From Paenibacillus sp. ACRRX (lineage in GTDB: Bacteria > Bacillota > Bacilli > Paenibacillales > Paenibacillaceae): a stretch of DNA of 64,000 nucleotides. The translations under genes were made by a program, and so were the position numbers. The stretch covers positions 186,001 through 250,000 of the forward strand of contig NZ_JAKRNK010000008.1 of the NCBI RefSeq assembly GCF_022346885.1. Reading direction: 5' to 3'. Below are positions 35,570 to 44,700 of this stretch, in pieces. The notes under the pieces are model-generated. The model made no database searches. It worked only from the letters and a program-made list of their open reading frames with translations, and was not told where the DNA came from. Within the stretch, counting starts at the first letter, position 1. Every line of letters starts with the position of its first letter.

Positions 35570-36541
35570 CTATACGGATGATGCATTTTTCTTAAAATGG
35601 GTCGGTGTCACACCTGTCTGGCGCTTGAACACACGTGAAAAGTACGGGACGTCATTAAATCCGACTTGAAAACAAATGTCTGTTACCGTCATGTCAGTGT
35701 CAATAAGCATCGCAGCAGCTTGATGAACGCGATAATCGATCAGATAGTCGTTATAAGTCTTTCCTGTGAAGCGCTTGAATAAGGCGCAAAAATACGATTT
35801 GGAAATGCTGAACTTGCGACACAGCTTCTCAAGCCGTAATTCTTCATTGTAATGCTCATGAATATAGTGAATAGCTGCTGTCATTAGTTCCCTAAACTTC
35901 TCTACCCGCTCATCTTCCTCATTCGATTGACCTGACTGTCGTGCCATTTCCCGCATAATGACAGACATCAGCTTCAACAAATTTGCTTTCAGCACCAGCT
36001 CATAATAACGCTTGCCAGACTGGAACTCATCCAGCATGTCATGAAGTAGACGGGACACCTCAAGATCCGTCTCTCCACTGAGCGCTAGTTTAGGGGTCAC
36101 ATGCTCCTCATCCAACATAAATTGTTCTAGGTAGGAATAATCAAAGCTGTCTTTGCCCCCGCTATGCGGCTGATACTGTTCATCAATAAAATGAGGCAAA
36201 AACTCGCAGCCGATGATATCGATATCTTGACCGGGCACCAGATCAACCCGGTGAACAGCATAAGGAGGAATTACAAAGATATTCCCTTTGACCATGGAGT
36301 AGGTATGCTGATTAATCGTATGAATGAACTCTCCTTTGACGACATACCAAATTTGGAAATAATCATGGGTATGATCGCGAATACTCCCACCAGCTCTATT
36401 CCAACGGTATACTTTAAATGGAAGCAGCGTTCCGATCTCACTCTCAGCCCGATAAAAAATGACATCTTCCTTTCGGGACTGCAACGGTGCTAGATTATGC
36501 TCCTGATCCGACAACTTTATCACCCTGACTATACTGTTCAT
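35570..36541 (-). CDS. AraC family transcriptional regulator with cupin sensor domain
   Basis: A 323-residue activator-type regulator. The N-terminal half is a cupin-like sensor (HDYFQIWYVVKGEFIHTI, FVIPPYAVHRVDL). The C-terminal 100 residues carry two helix-turn-helix motifs, LEKLCRKFSISKSYFCALFKRFTG and VTDICFQVGFNDVPYFSRVFKRQTGVTP. The ligand is probably a sugar or similar small molecule. It lies directly upstream of the opp operon on the same strand and is its likely regulator. No ribosome binding site is visible before the ATG at 36541, so a later GTG or TTG start is possible. Confidence 0.88.
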   Translation of the reverse strand: MNSIVRVIKLSDQEHNLAPLQSRKEDVIFYRAESEIGTLLPFKVYRWNRAGGSIRDHTHDYFQIWYVVKGEFIHTINQHTYSMVKGNIFVIPPYAVHRVDLVPGQDIDIIGCEFLPHFIDEQYQPHSGGKDSFDYSYLEQFMLDEEHVTPKLALSGETDLEVSRLLHDMLDEFQSGKRYYELVLKANLLKLMSVIMREMARQSGQSNEEDERVEKFRELMTAAIHYIHEHYNEELRLEKLCRKFSISKSYFCALFKRFTGKTYNDYLIDYRVHQAAAMLIDTDMTVTDICFQVGFNDVPYFSRVFKRQTGVTPTHFKKNASSV

Positions 36542-36676
36542 TTAATGGCAAATGCACTATATTATTAACTAGATTAGGTCATGCCAATACAACACTTTAT
36601 TGTTAGGACATATAACAAGCTTAACCTACCAACTCATACATGTAAATTGGATAACATTATCTTAAGGAGGCAGTTC

Positions 36677-37357
36677 ATGCAAGCTACAATTATTTCATTA
36701 AATGTCGCATTGCCAACTGATTCGCTCACTTATAACGGCAAGTCAGTTCGTTCCGGTATGGTCAAGCAGCCTGTTGAGCTGCCTATACACTTGCAGGAGC
36801 TTGGCTTTGAAGGAGATGGCGTCGCAGATACGAAGCACCATGGTGGGCCCGACAAAGCGATTTGCGTCTACGCCAGTGAGCACTATGCCTTCTGGCAGCG
36901 GGAATGGGATCGCGAATTGCCGCATGCGGCGTTTGGGGAGAACTTGACGACTAGCGGACTGATAGAGACAGACGTCCACATCGGTGACACGTTCCGTATT
37001 GGGGAAGCAATCGTACAGGTGACACAGCCTCGTCAGCCATGCTTTAAGCTTGCCGCGCGTTACGATATGAAGGAAATCCCAGTATGGATGCAGGACACTG
37101 GATTTACAGGCTATTATTTGCGTGTGCTAGAGCCTGGATTCGTGAGGCCAGAAGATATGCTGACCTTAATTCAGCCAGATGATGCCGCCATATCCATTCA
37201 ATATGCCAATGACGTGATGCATCATCACAAGCACGGTGAGGAAGGGATTGCTCGTATGCTCGCCAATACCGCGCTGTCCGCCAGTTGGCGTGCAACTTTG
37301 ACAAAGCGGCTGCAAGGAATCTCGCAAGATACGTCTGCGCGGATTCAAGGCACGTAA
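36677..37357 (+). CDS. MOSC domain protein (YiiM type)
   Basis: A 226-residue protein with a MOSC domain, the sulfur-carrier domain of molybdenum cofactor proteins. Signatures include DTKHHGGPDKAICVY, PHAAFGENLTTSG and the Cys-containing TQPRQPCFKL. YiiM proteins reduce N-hydroxylated compounds using molybdenum cofactor. AAGGAGG at 36664-36670 fixes the ATG at 36677. No molybdenum cofactor genes are nearby. Confidence 0.88.
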   Translation: MQATIISLNVALPTDSLTYNGKSVRSGMVKQPVELPIHLQELGFEGDGVADTKHHGGPDKAICVYASEHYAFWQREWDRELPHAAFGENLTTSGLIETDVHIGDTFRIGEAIVQVTQPRQPCFKLAARYDMKEIPVWMQDTGFTGYYLRVLEPGFVRPEDMLTLIQPDDAAISIQYANDVMHHHKHGEEGIARMLANTALSASWRATLTKRLQGISQDTSARIQGT

Positions 37358-37427
37358 AGCTAAACCCAGTAGTTGGTGTACAAGCGATTCTATCGTGCAG
37401 CCCACCATAAGCAGCGTGTACATGCGC

Positions 37428-37470
37428 CTTACAAACCAGTGTGTTCCAAATCGCAGCACTGGTTTGTAAG
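37428..37470. terminator. Perfect 14-base stem-loop between convergent genes
   Basis: CTTACAAACCAGTG at 37428-37441 is the exact complement of CACTGGTTTGTAAG at 37457-37470. It lies between the MOSC and DUF6157 genes and probably ends transcription from one or both, though T runs are poor. Confidence 0.5.
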
Positions 37471-37531
37471 TTCAACATCTTTATAATGAATTGTACAGTC
37501 AACATATCAGCATATAAATAAAGTCCTATAC

Positions 37532-37963
37532 TTATCTATTCTTACTTTTGTTACGCATGGCAGACACAATCTGTAATGTTCCGTCTCCGTTCTCTAATAA
37601 ACGGTTGTATTCAGGAGATTCCATCGGTACAAGCGCCAATTTGCCCTCCGCGTTAAAATGAATACCCCAGCCAAACTTTTTGGACAGCATGGAAGCTCCG
37701 AGACAAGCCTTCGGCTTGTTAAAGAACTCTTGTCTAAGCTCGGCATCACACAACTTCAACTCATCCGCTGGAATGGCCTTATGTCGAATATGAACCTGAA
37801 AAAGTAGTTCCTCTTGTGTATACTCATAGGGATGCTCAGCAATGAGATCATATTCAATTCCATGTTTGGACATACCATCCTTCTTAGCAGGAGGCATAGT
37901 TCCAAATTGAACCGGACAATCTGGTGCTACTGTAATAAACGTATTATAGTAATTCCAATCCAT
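37532..37963 (-). CDS. DUF6157 family protein
   Basis: A 143-residue protein matching the DUF6157 pattern: NTFITVAPDCP near the start, EHPYEYTQEELLFQVHI, and ACLGASMLSKKFGWGIHFNAEGKLAL. No function is known to me. GAGAGGAG upstream suits the ATG at 37963 better than earlier ATG codons in frame. It is monocistronic. Confidence 0.8.
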   Translation of the reverse strand: MDWNYYNTFITVAPDCPVQFGTMPPAKKDGMSKHGIEYDLIAEHPYEYTQEELLFQVHIRHKAIPADELKLCDAELRQEFFNKPKACLGASMLSKKFGWGIHFNAEGKLALVPMESPEYNRLLENGDGTLQIVSAMRNKSKNR

Positions 37964-38047
37964 ATGCATAATCTCCTCTCTAAATTCACTACCATTATAA
38001 CCCAAAATAATCATTCATATCGATGAATGTCATCTCCTTGTCGATAT

Positions 38048-38092
38048 AAAAAAAGAACGTCCTTTCCGCCGCGTTGGCTTAGAACGTTCATC
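38048..38092 (-). terminator. Terminator of the EmrB-type exporter gene
   Basis: On the minus strand GAACGTTCT pairs imperfectly with AGGACGTTC and is followed by TTTTTTT. Confidence 0.6.
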
Positions 38093-38146
38093 ATATCCTA
38101 CTATCACGCTGCTCCTGATGAAGCAGCATGACAACAAGTCCTTCCT

Positions 38147-39592
38147 TTATTCCTCGATCTGCTGCGCAATCTTTCCCTTTCGCTCTTTAAGCAAGAAAGC
38201 TACTGGAATTCCCACCAGAGTCATGATAAAACTAATAAAATTAATATCATTAATACCATGCGTATACGCAATTGGCTTTATTATCGCGATGTCGCCTCCC
38301 GTAGTGCTAAGCTCCGCAACATACGAAATGGTACGGGCCGCCAGCAGCGACGAGAACAAGCCAATGGACAACGAGGCTAGTCCCTGACGAATCCAGCTAT
38401 TGATGGACGAGGCGTAGCCGGACCATTCCCTTTTTACAGCGCTCATCCCTGCGTTCATCGCCGGCGTATTAGCAAGTGCTATTCCTACATTACGCAGTGC
38501 CATCCATAGTGTAATTTCCAAATGAGGCGTGTTTACATCTAGCCGACTGAGCATGTAAGTGCCACAGCCCATAAATAGGAGACCAACTACGATCAGTTTA
38601 ACCGGGCCGTACTTTGAGTACCATCTGCCTGTAAAAGGAATTAACAACGCCATCAGCAAGGAGGCGGGAAGCAAAATAAGTCCGGCTGTCAACGCAGATG
38701 CACCCTGTACATTTTGTAGAAATAAGGGCGTTAACAAACCACCTGCATATAGACTGATCGTGATGATGCTGACCAGCAGCATCGAGTATGAAAAGCGTAA
38801 ATAACGGAATACACGGAATTCGAGCAAAGGATGCTCCTGTTTCAGAGAACGGCGTATAAACAGCCCGATAATCAACAGCCCCCCTATAATAAAGCCCAAC
38901 GTCTTCATAGAAGTCCAGCCCCAGCCCTGTCCATTGCCAAAGGCGAGCAGCAGCAGCAGGCTTCCTGTTATAACCATAATAAAGCCAAGCTTATCGAATC
39001 GCTGCTGCTCACTCATGCGATACATCGGAATAAACTTAACGACAGTGAGCAGTGCCACTAATCCGATCGGCACGTTCATCCAGAACAGCCAATGCCAATC
39101 GGCAACATGGATGATCCATCCCGCCAGCGTAGGCCCGATAGCAGGTGCAAGCATGGCGGACAAGCTCCAAATGCTAATGCCAAAGGCTTGCTGCTCCCGC
39201 GGTATGATCTGATATACGATAGTCATCGTTGTTGGCATAATAATACCGCTGAACAACCCCTGCAGCACTCGAAATGCAATCAAACTATGTTCATCCCAAG
39301 ATATTGCACATAAGACTGAGGTTAGCACAAAGCCACTTAACGCAAACAAATACAACCGCTTCGTGCTAATCCGGTTAGCAAAATATCCTACAGCAGGTGC
39401 CACTGTACCCGTTGCCAGCATAAACCCTGTTAGTACCCATTGAATAGACGGCAGCTCCACGTCAAAGTGCTTCATGAGTACAGGCAGCGCAACATTAACG
39501 GTATTTGTGCTTAATACAGCAAGGAAATTGCCAAAGAAAATAGCAAACATAATGCTCCAAAACGTTTTCTTGGATAATCGTTCTTCATTCAT
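38147..39592 (-). CDS. DHA2 family (EmrB-type) MFS transporter
   Basis: A 481-residue proton-driven exporter with 14 predicted helices. The DHA2 signatures are TVNVALPVL in helix 1, WVLTGFMLATGTVAPAVG, and the motif C stretch SAMLAPAIGPTLAGWI. Such pumps export drugs or amphipathic compounds. The promoter carries an inverted repeat in its spacer, so a TetR- or MarR-type repressor is likely, but no such gene is adjacent. Confidence 0.9.
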   Translation of the reverse strand: MNEERLSKKTFWSIMFAIFFGNFLAVLSTNTVNVALPVLMKHFDVELPSIQWVLTGFMLATGTVAPAVGYFANRISTKRLYLFALSGFVLTSVLCAISWDEHSLIAFRVLQGLFSGIIMPTTMTIVYQIIPREQQAFGISIWSLSAMLAPAIGPTLAGWIIHVADWHWLFWMNVPIGLVALLTVVKFIPMYRMSEQQRFDKLGFIMVITGSLLLLLAFGNGQGWGWTSMKTLGFIIGGLLIIGLFIRRSLKQEHPLLEFRVFRYLRFSYSMLLVSIITISLYAGGLLTPLFLQNVQGASALTAGLILLPASLLMALLIPFTGRWYSKYGPVKLIVVGLLFMGCGTYMLSRLDVNTPHLEITLWMALRNVGIALANTPAMNAGMSAVKREWSGYASSINSWIRQGLASLSIGLFSSLLAARTISYVAELSTTGGDIAIIKPIAYTHGINDINFISFIMTLVGIPVAFLLKERKGKIAQQIEE

Positions 39593-39659
39593 AACTCACA
39601 TTCCACCATTCACTTGTATCCGTTTGGTATCGTCCTTACCGACTTTCACTACTTATCCC

Positions 39660-39688
39660 AGTGTAATAGTATTGAATTAATACGTCAA
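39660..39688 (-). promoter_or_regulatory. Promoter with embedded operator-like repeat for the MFS gene
   Basis: On the minus strand TTGACG (39688-39683), 17 bases, TACACT (39665-39660). The spacer contains GTATT-GAATT-AATAC at 39669-39683, a five-base inverted repeat. Confidence 0.5.
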
Positions 39689-39757
39689 CATTTACATATA
39701 AAACGTAAGAAAAAGGGATAAATTCCTTCTAGAATCCGAAATACATGCATTAAAAAT

Positions 39758-39811
39758 ACACCTTTCGTATAGATAGCAAGTGCTCCTAAACGAGCATGCA
39801 TCCATCAAAAG
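39758..39811 (-). terminator. Terminator of the opuC operon
   Basis: ACACCTTT near 39759 pairs with AAAGGTGT near 39804, with GCTC and GAGC inside. The minus strand ends in TATTTTTAATG. Confidence 0.65.
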
Positions 39812-39822
39812 GTGTAAGTTGT

Positions 39823-40515
39823 TTACGTAGTGCTAATTTTCTTATTTCCTTGACGCTTCACCTTACGCTCGTCAAACTTAAGCTTGCGTTGGAAGTAGCC
39901 CAGTACGATATCTGCCACAATTGCAAGCAATGCAGCGGGGATCGCCCCCGCATAAATGCGCAGCGGGTTCTGGTTGTTAATGCCCGCGTAAATCTCGCGA
40001 CCAAGTCCTTCTCCGCCAACCATTGGCGCAATCGTGACAACCCCAATCGCAATGACAGCTGCGATCCGCAGCCCTGTCATCATGTACGTCAGCGCAAGCG
40101 GAAAGCGAACTTTCATCAGCAATTGCAGCGGACTCATGCCAATCCCGCGTCCAGCTTCAATATAGCTTGGGTTCACCTGCTTTAGTCCCACGTACGTATT
40201 CCTTACGATTGGATTTAATGAATAGAACAGCAAACCAATAATAACGGTTGTACTGCCGAGCCCTAATACGAGCATCAGCAGCACTAGCAAAGCTAAGCTT
40301 GGTATAACCTGCAACACGCCTGTAATTCCTAGAATGAATTTGGCCAGCCTTTCATTTTTCGAACATAATATCCCTAAAGGCAAACCTATCACAATCGCTA
40401 ACCCGAGACCGCTCAGCACCATCACAACATGTGATACAAAGTACTCCCAGAGCATACCCGAATTACGACTCATGTAAGCTAACAAATCTGCTATCGACCA
40501 TTGATAATCTCCCAT
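39823..40515 (-). CDS. opuCD: Osmoprotectant ABC transporter permease OpuCD
   Basis: A 230-residue membrane protein with about five helices and an EAA loop ASYIEAGRGIGMSPLQLLMKVRFPLA-like region (GRGIGMSPLQLLM). It is the second permease of a glycine betaine/carnitine/choline importer. GGAGG precedes the start. It is the last gene of a four-gene operon. Confidence 0.9.
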   Translation of the reverse strand: MGDYQWSIADLLAYMSRNSGMLWEYFVSHVVMVLSGLGLAIVIGLPLGILCSKNERLAKFILGITGVLQVIPSLALLVLLMLVLGLGSTTVIIGLLFYSLNPIVRNTYVGLKQVNPSYIEAGRGIGMSPLQLLMKVRFPLALTYMMTGLRIAAVIAIGVVTIAPMVGGEGLGREIYAGINNQNPLRIYAGAIPAALLAIVADIVLGYFQRKLKFDERKVKRQGNKKISTT

Positions 40516-40540
40516 TGTATCCTCCTTTCTTGTCTATACA

Positions 40541-41443
40541 CTATTTCTTACTCAAAAGCCCTTTGTCTTGCAAATATTGAAGCGCAACCTCGCGCTCACT
40601 CTTCTTCTCCATATCGACCTGATAATTCAGGTTGATCATCGTATTCACATCAATGCTGCCAATCAGCACCTCAATGGCCTTTGCCGCTTCCGGATGCTGC
40701 TGCAAGGCATCTTCGCGCATCACTGGCGACGCATCATAGGGTGGGAAAAACTGCTTATCATCCTCTAATGTAATCAGATTGTAGGCCTTTAAGCGCGAGT
40801 CTGTTGAGTACGCCACCACGATATCCACTTGATTGTTCCCAACTGCCTGGTAGACTAAGCTTTGCTCCATTGGATACGACTTCCCGAATTTATATTGATA
40901 AGCTTTTCGGAATGCTGGATAGCCAACGTCTGTTCGTTCGAGCCATGTCGTGTCTACCCCGAGACGCAAATCAGCTGCATCTTTGCTTATATCCGAAATT
41001 TGCTTATATCCTTTCTCATCCGCTAAATCTTTTCGAACTGTGAAAGCATACGTATTTTCAAATCCTAACGAATCAAACCACTTGAGACCCCAATACTTAT
41101 GGAAACCTTCTTTTGCCTGCCGCAGCACACGATCGCGATCCTTTGTCTCTTCAATCGGGAAATGGTTGTTAAAAATCTCGCCACTGTACAAGGTGCCTAA
41201 CTGCACGTCATCATTTTTAATTGCATTTAGAACAACGGTGCTGGACGCTAGGTCTGGAATCACTTTGACCTTGATGTCCGTCCGATCTTCGATAAGTGCC
41301 TTATACATTTCAGCCAAAATCTTCGTTTCCGTAAATGTCTGTGTTCCGATAATAAATTGGTGCTCTGTGCCACAGCCAGCCAGAAGTACCGATATCATAA
41401 GCATGACACCTGTAAGTCCGGCTGTTATTTTGTTGCGTAGCAT
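40541..41443 (-). CDS. opuCC: Osmoprotectant ABC transporter substrate-binding lipoprotein OpuCC
   Basis: A 300-residue lipoprotein with lipobox LLAGC near residue 24. The OpuAC-type binding fold is shown by IIGTQTFTETKILAEMY, VQLGTLYSGEIFNNH and VVAYSTDSRLKAYNLITLEDDK. It would bind quaternary ammonium compatible solutes outside the cell. GAGGAGGAGG precedes the start. Confidence 0.92.
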   Translation of the reverse strand: MLRNKITAGLTGVMLMISVLLAGCGTEHQFIIGTQTFTETKILAEMYKALIEDRTDIKVKVIPDLASSTVVLNAIKNDDVQLGTLYSGEIFNNHFPIEETKDRDRVLRQAKEGFHKYWGLKWFDSLGFENTYAFTVRKDLADEKGYKQISDISKDAADLRLGVDTTWLERTDVGYPAFRKAYQYKFGKSYPMEQSLVYQAVGNNQVDIVVAYSTDSRLKAYNLITLEDDKQFFPPYDASPVMREDALQQHPEAAKAIEVLIGSIDVNTMINLNYQVDMEKKSEREVALQYLQDKGLLSKK

Positions 41444-41476
41444 ACCGTTTCCTCCTCCTCGTGCTCTAGTTCGGTT

Positions 41477-42136
41477 TTATGCAGCAATCGAACTTGTCCG
41501 TCCGAATCGTTTTGTTAACAAACGCTCCATCCAGCCAAGCAGAGCATCAGCAAGCAGCGCCAGCAGGATTGCTCCCGCAGCTCCCGTCACAATCAGCTCC
41601 AACTTGTTCACGCCAAGTCCAGATACGATAAGCTGCCCAAGACCGCCAGCACCAATCAGCGTCGCAAGCGTAGCCCAGCTGATGATGTAAACTGTCGTAA
41701 TGCGAATTCCCGACATTACATAAGGTAGTGACAGTGGAAATTGAATGCGTAAAATACGCTGCATCGTTCCATACCCCATCCCCCTTGCCGACTCCAGCAC
41801 ACTGGAATCTACAGAAGCAAAGCCATCATACGTATTACGCAGTATCGGCATGATGGAATACAGGAACAAGGCTACCACCGCAGGCTTCATGCCTATGCCG
41901 AGAAAGGGAATAAGAATGGCGAGCAATGCCAAGCTTGGTACGGTCTGCAGTAAGTTTGCAAAGAAAAACACGATGCTGTTGATCCATTTGAAACGGTTAT
42001 ATACAAGTAAAATACCTAATGGAATGGACAGCAAGCAGCCCAGCAATACGGATGCAAAAGTGATGACCAAATGCTCCTGAAGTGCGATTGCAATATCAGC
42101 ACCTCGTTCTTGAAAAAAGGAAACCAAGTTATTCAT
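41477..42136 (-). CDS. opuCB: Osmoprotectant ABC transporter permease OpuCB
   Basis: A 219-residue membrane protein with about five helices and EAA loop SARGMGYGTMQRILRIQFPLSLP-like region. GGAGG just inside the end of opuCA supports the ATG at 42136, five bases after that gene stops. Length matches OpuCB of B. subtilis. Confidence 0.92.
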   Translation of the reverse strand: MNNLVSFFQERGADIAIALQEHLVITFASVLLGCLLSIPLGILLVYNRFKWINSIVFFFANLLQTVPSLALLAILIPFLGIGMKPAVVALFLYSIMPILRNTYDGFASVDSSVLESARGMGYGTMQRILRIQFPLSLPYVMSGIRITTVYIISWATLATLIGAGGLGQLIVSGLGVNKLELIVTGAAGAILLALLADALLGWMERLLTKRFGRTSSIAA

Positions 42137-42140
42137 AGGT

Positions 42141-43313
42141 CTAGGCCTCCTCTCCGAGGCTAGAAGCAAATTGTTCCACAATCGTCGGATAAACTTCATT
42201 CAGATGCTTAACGATGCTGCCCCGCGTAATCAGTCCAAGCAGACGACCATCGTCATCTACCACGGCCAGGTTTGTTAATCTGTGATTGCTCATCATCTCA
42301 ATAGCTACTGGAAGTGATGTACCCGGAGCGACCTGATAGCCAATGGGACGCATGACGTCACCGACCGTCTTATTTTCCTCGTTAAACATATTAAGCACAC
42401 GATAAATGGACACGATACCAAGCAGCTTGCGGAAGCGGTCTACTACAAACAAGGAGTCAACCCTGCGCCCTTCCATAATTTTGACGGCTTCTGCCAATCC
42501 ACGGTTGGGATATGTTGTCGCCGGCTGCGTAACCATCACGTCATCTACAGTAGATAGACGCAGCGGCTCTCCCTGCGGTCCTTCCTCCATCCGTTTCTGC
42601 CCGATAAAGGTGCGAACGAAGTCATTTGCGGGATAGCGCAGTATTGATTCAGGTGACCCCGTCTGAACAACCTCTCCATCCTTCATCATCACGATCGTAT
42701 CGGCGATCTTTATGGCTTCGTCCATATCGTGGGTAACAAATATAATCGTCTTATGTAGCTCCTCTTGCAGACGACTCAGTTCCTCTTGAAGCTGTTCGCG
42801 ACTTATCGGATCTAATGCGCTAAACGGCTCATCCATCAAAATAATGTCCGGATCAGCGGCCAATGCGCGAATAACCCCGATACGCTGCTGCTGCCCCCCG
42901 CTCAGCTCAGATGGATATCGATCACGGTAAACCTCAGGGTCCAAATTAACCATCCGCATCAATTCATCTACTCGCGGTTGAATGCGATCCTGCTCCCATT
43001 TTTTCAAATGCGGCACCACTGCAACATTTCTCGCAATGGTCATATGCGGAAACAAACCAACGTTCTGGATCACATAACCTATATTCCGTCTGAGCTCAAC
43101 CGGGTTCTGTTCGGAAATGTCTTTGCCATTAATAAGCACTTTACCACTAGAAGGGGTAATCAAGCGATTGATCATTTTCATGGTAGTGGATTTGCCACAG
43201 CCGCTCGGGCCAATAAAGACGGTAAGCTCACCTTTTTTGATCGTGAGGTTAATATCTTTTAAAGCATGAAATCCATCATCATATACTTTGTTTACCTGCT
43301 GCAGTTCAATCAT
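42141..43313 (-). CDS. opuCA: Osmoprotectant ABC transporter ATP-binding protein with CBS domains, OpuCA
   Basis: A 390-residue ATPase. Walker A is GPSGCGKSTT, the signature LSGGQQQRIGV and Walker B IILMDEPFSALD. Residues of about 255-375 form two CBS domains (VDSLFVVDRFRKLLGIVS, LAVVDDDGRLLGLITR), which in this family bind c-di-AMP and shut the pump. The same second messenger is expected to act on the riboswitch upstream, giving control at RNA and protein level. First gene of the operon. Confidence 0.93.
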   Translation of the reverse strand: MIELQQVNKVYDDGFHALKDINLTIKKGELTVFIGPSGCGKSTTMKMINRLITPSSGKVLINGKDISEQNPVELRRNIGYVIQNVGLFPHMTIARNVAVVPHLKKWEQDRIQPRVDELMRMVNLDPEVYRDRYPSELSGGQQQRIGVIRALAADPDIILMDEPFSALDPISREQLQEELSRLQEELHKTIIFVTHDMDEAIKIADTIVMMKDGEVVQTGSPESILRYPANDFVRTFIGQKRMEEGPQGEPLRLSTVDDVMVTQPATTYPNRGLAEAVKIMEGRRVDSLFVVDRFRKLLGIVSIYRVLNMFNEENKTVGDVMRPIGYQVAPGTSLPVAIEMMSNHRLTNLAVVDDDGRLLGLITRGSIVKHLNEVYPTIVEQFASSLGEEA

Positions 43314-43578
43314 TTACAGTCACCTCTTCTATCTATTCTGTTCTAAGCCACGTGCAGACACCTTGTATCCTTAAACTTATCCGTTTATTTTCAATCAAAA
43401 ATGAAAACTGCCGCCGTGCTTTTCGTTCGAAAAAATGCGATTATAGCCAGTTTGTTCATAAACCTCCTTTCTAATTCTACATTTGTGCAGAGCAGTGCCA
43501 GTTAATAAAAGAGATGGGCCTGGAGAGAAATAACACGGGTAATAAAGAGTGCTACTTGCGCGGGAATCCGAAATAAGA

Positions 43579-43628
43579 AAACCCCGAACAAACGGATCGT
43601 CATCATGACATCCGATTCATCAGGGTCT
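43579..43628 (-). terminator. Second terminator in the opuC leader
   Basis: On the minus strand GACCCTGATGAATCGGATG pairs imperfectly with the stretch ending CGGGGTT and is followed by TTCTTATTT. It lies between the riboswitch terminator and opuCA. Confidence 0.55.
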
Positions 43629-43636
43629 GTAAATGC

Positions 43637-43666
43637 AAAAAAGAACCCAAAATCACGTTCGGGTCC
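43637..43666 (-). terminator. Riboswitch-controlled terminator of opuC
   Basis: GGACCC (43666-43661) pairs with GGGTTC (43648-43643) on the minus strand, with GAA and TTT inside, followed by TTTTTT. Confidence 0.7.
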
Positions 43667-43689
43667 TAAGCCAAATGATCATAAATAGA

Positions 43690-43806
43690 CCCATCTCCTA
43701 CTGACGAGGTTAGCTGACGGGCTCGGAAAAGATGGATTCCTACGCCATAATGGCGATTCGCCCCAATGAAACGGTTCCCCCGCTTCCCTTGGTTGGGAAT
43801 TAAGCA
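43690..43806 (-). promoter_or_regulatory. c-di-AMP riboswitch (ydaO/yuaA type) upstream of opuC
   Basis: The minus strand carries the conserved blocks of this class in order: GCTTAATTCC, GCGGGGGAACC, TTGGGGCGAATC, GTAGG, and TCCGAGCCCGTCAGC with CTAACCTCGTC. The RNA starts just upstream behind a strong promoter and is followed by terminators, then opuCA. In this class c-di-AMP binding turns expression off. Control of compatible-solute uptake by c-di-AMP is in keeping with its osmotic role. Confidence 0.9.
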
Positions 43807-43814
43807 TATGTAAT

Positions 43815-43843
43815 ATTATATATAGGTTTGTGCATATAGTCAA
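43815..43843 (-). promoter_or_regulatory. Promoter of the opuC operon
   Basis: On the minus strand TTGACT (43843-43838), a 17-base spacer and TATAAT (43820-43815). Confidence 0.8.
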
Positions 43844-43957
43844 CTTTGGTCAAATGTTTGAGCTCATATCCTTCGCTTATTTAAGCCATGAACGTAATAA
43901 GCCCAGCACCTATAATCACATAAAAACACCTATGTAGAACCCCCTGAAAGGATATCG

Positions 43958-44476
43958 CTAACGCATAGTCGCCTTCGCCCAAAAGCCCCCATGAAGACGC
44001 GTCGGCTCAGATGTCACAATAAATGCGCGCGGCTCCACATCCATGATGGACTGATATAGTTTTTTTTGATTTTTACGGCGTGCCAGTACCTCCAGCATTA
44101 ACCGATGTCCGTCTCGCCCGCTCCCAATCCAAGTCGTCACACCGTAACCCAGATCACGCAGATGGTTGGGCAAACCACTCTCTGGATTGTTTACAATCAC
44201 CCGCAGTGTGACATAACCAAGCGCTATCTTTTCTTCAATCCAAGATCCAACTAACACACCCAATCCATAACCAAGTGCATATACGATCAAACTTATCGGC
44301 TGATCCAAATACTTGAGCACCATGTTTAAACCAAGCACATAAATCGTAATTTCGACACAGCTCAGCGCAGCGGCATAATACTTCTGCCCTTTCAGGGTTA
44401 AGATCATCCGAAGTGTGAAAAAGGAGACGTAAACGATTTGGATGATAAAAATAGAAACCAATAACCCTATTACCAT
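43958..44476 (-). CDS. DUF2179 (UPF0316) membrane protein
   Basis: A 172-residue protein with three membrane helices in the first 85 residues and a C-terminal cytoplasmic DUF2179 domain (YGVTTWIGSGRDGHRLMLEVLARRKNQKKLYQSI). DUF2179 domains occur in the YitT and YebE families, without an assigned activity. AAGGAGAGAG precedes the start. It is monocistronic and transcribed towards the opuC leader. Confidence 0.85.
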   Translation of the reverse strand: MVIGLLVSIFIIQIVYVSFFTLRMILTLKGQKYYAAALSCVEITIYVLGLNMVLKYLDQPISLIVYALGYGLGVLVGSWIEEKIALGYVTLRVIVNNPESGLPNHLRDLGYGVTTWIGSGRDGHRLMLEVLARRKNQKKLYQSIMDVEPRAFIVTSEPTRLHGGFWAKATMR

Positions 44477-44700
44477 GAATTTCTCTCTCCTTGGAACTGC
44501 CCTTAGTTTATATCTTCATCATTACCCTGACAGCCTACATTCCAAACGGAACAAAAACAGGATATTTCATACATTTCGTTGAAACAATGCGCTTGTCTAC
44601 ACGTACAACTCCTTATTAATAGTTGAATGCTTCTTGTGTTGCAGACCGTGCAAAGCGAGAACCGCCTTAGCCAATTCGTGAATCCTATCAGGAGGTCATT

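Noticed and set aside
43740-43800. tRNA-like pattern around GGCGATTCGCC
   Set aside because: It is part of the c-di-AMP riboswitch on the other strand; no cloverleaf can be drawn.
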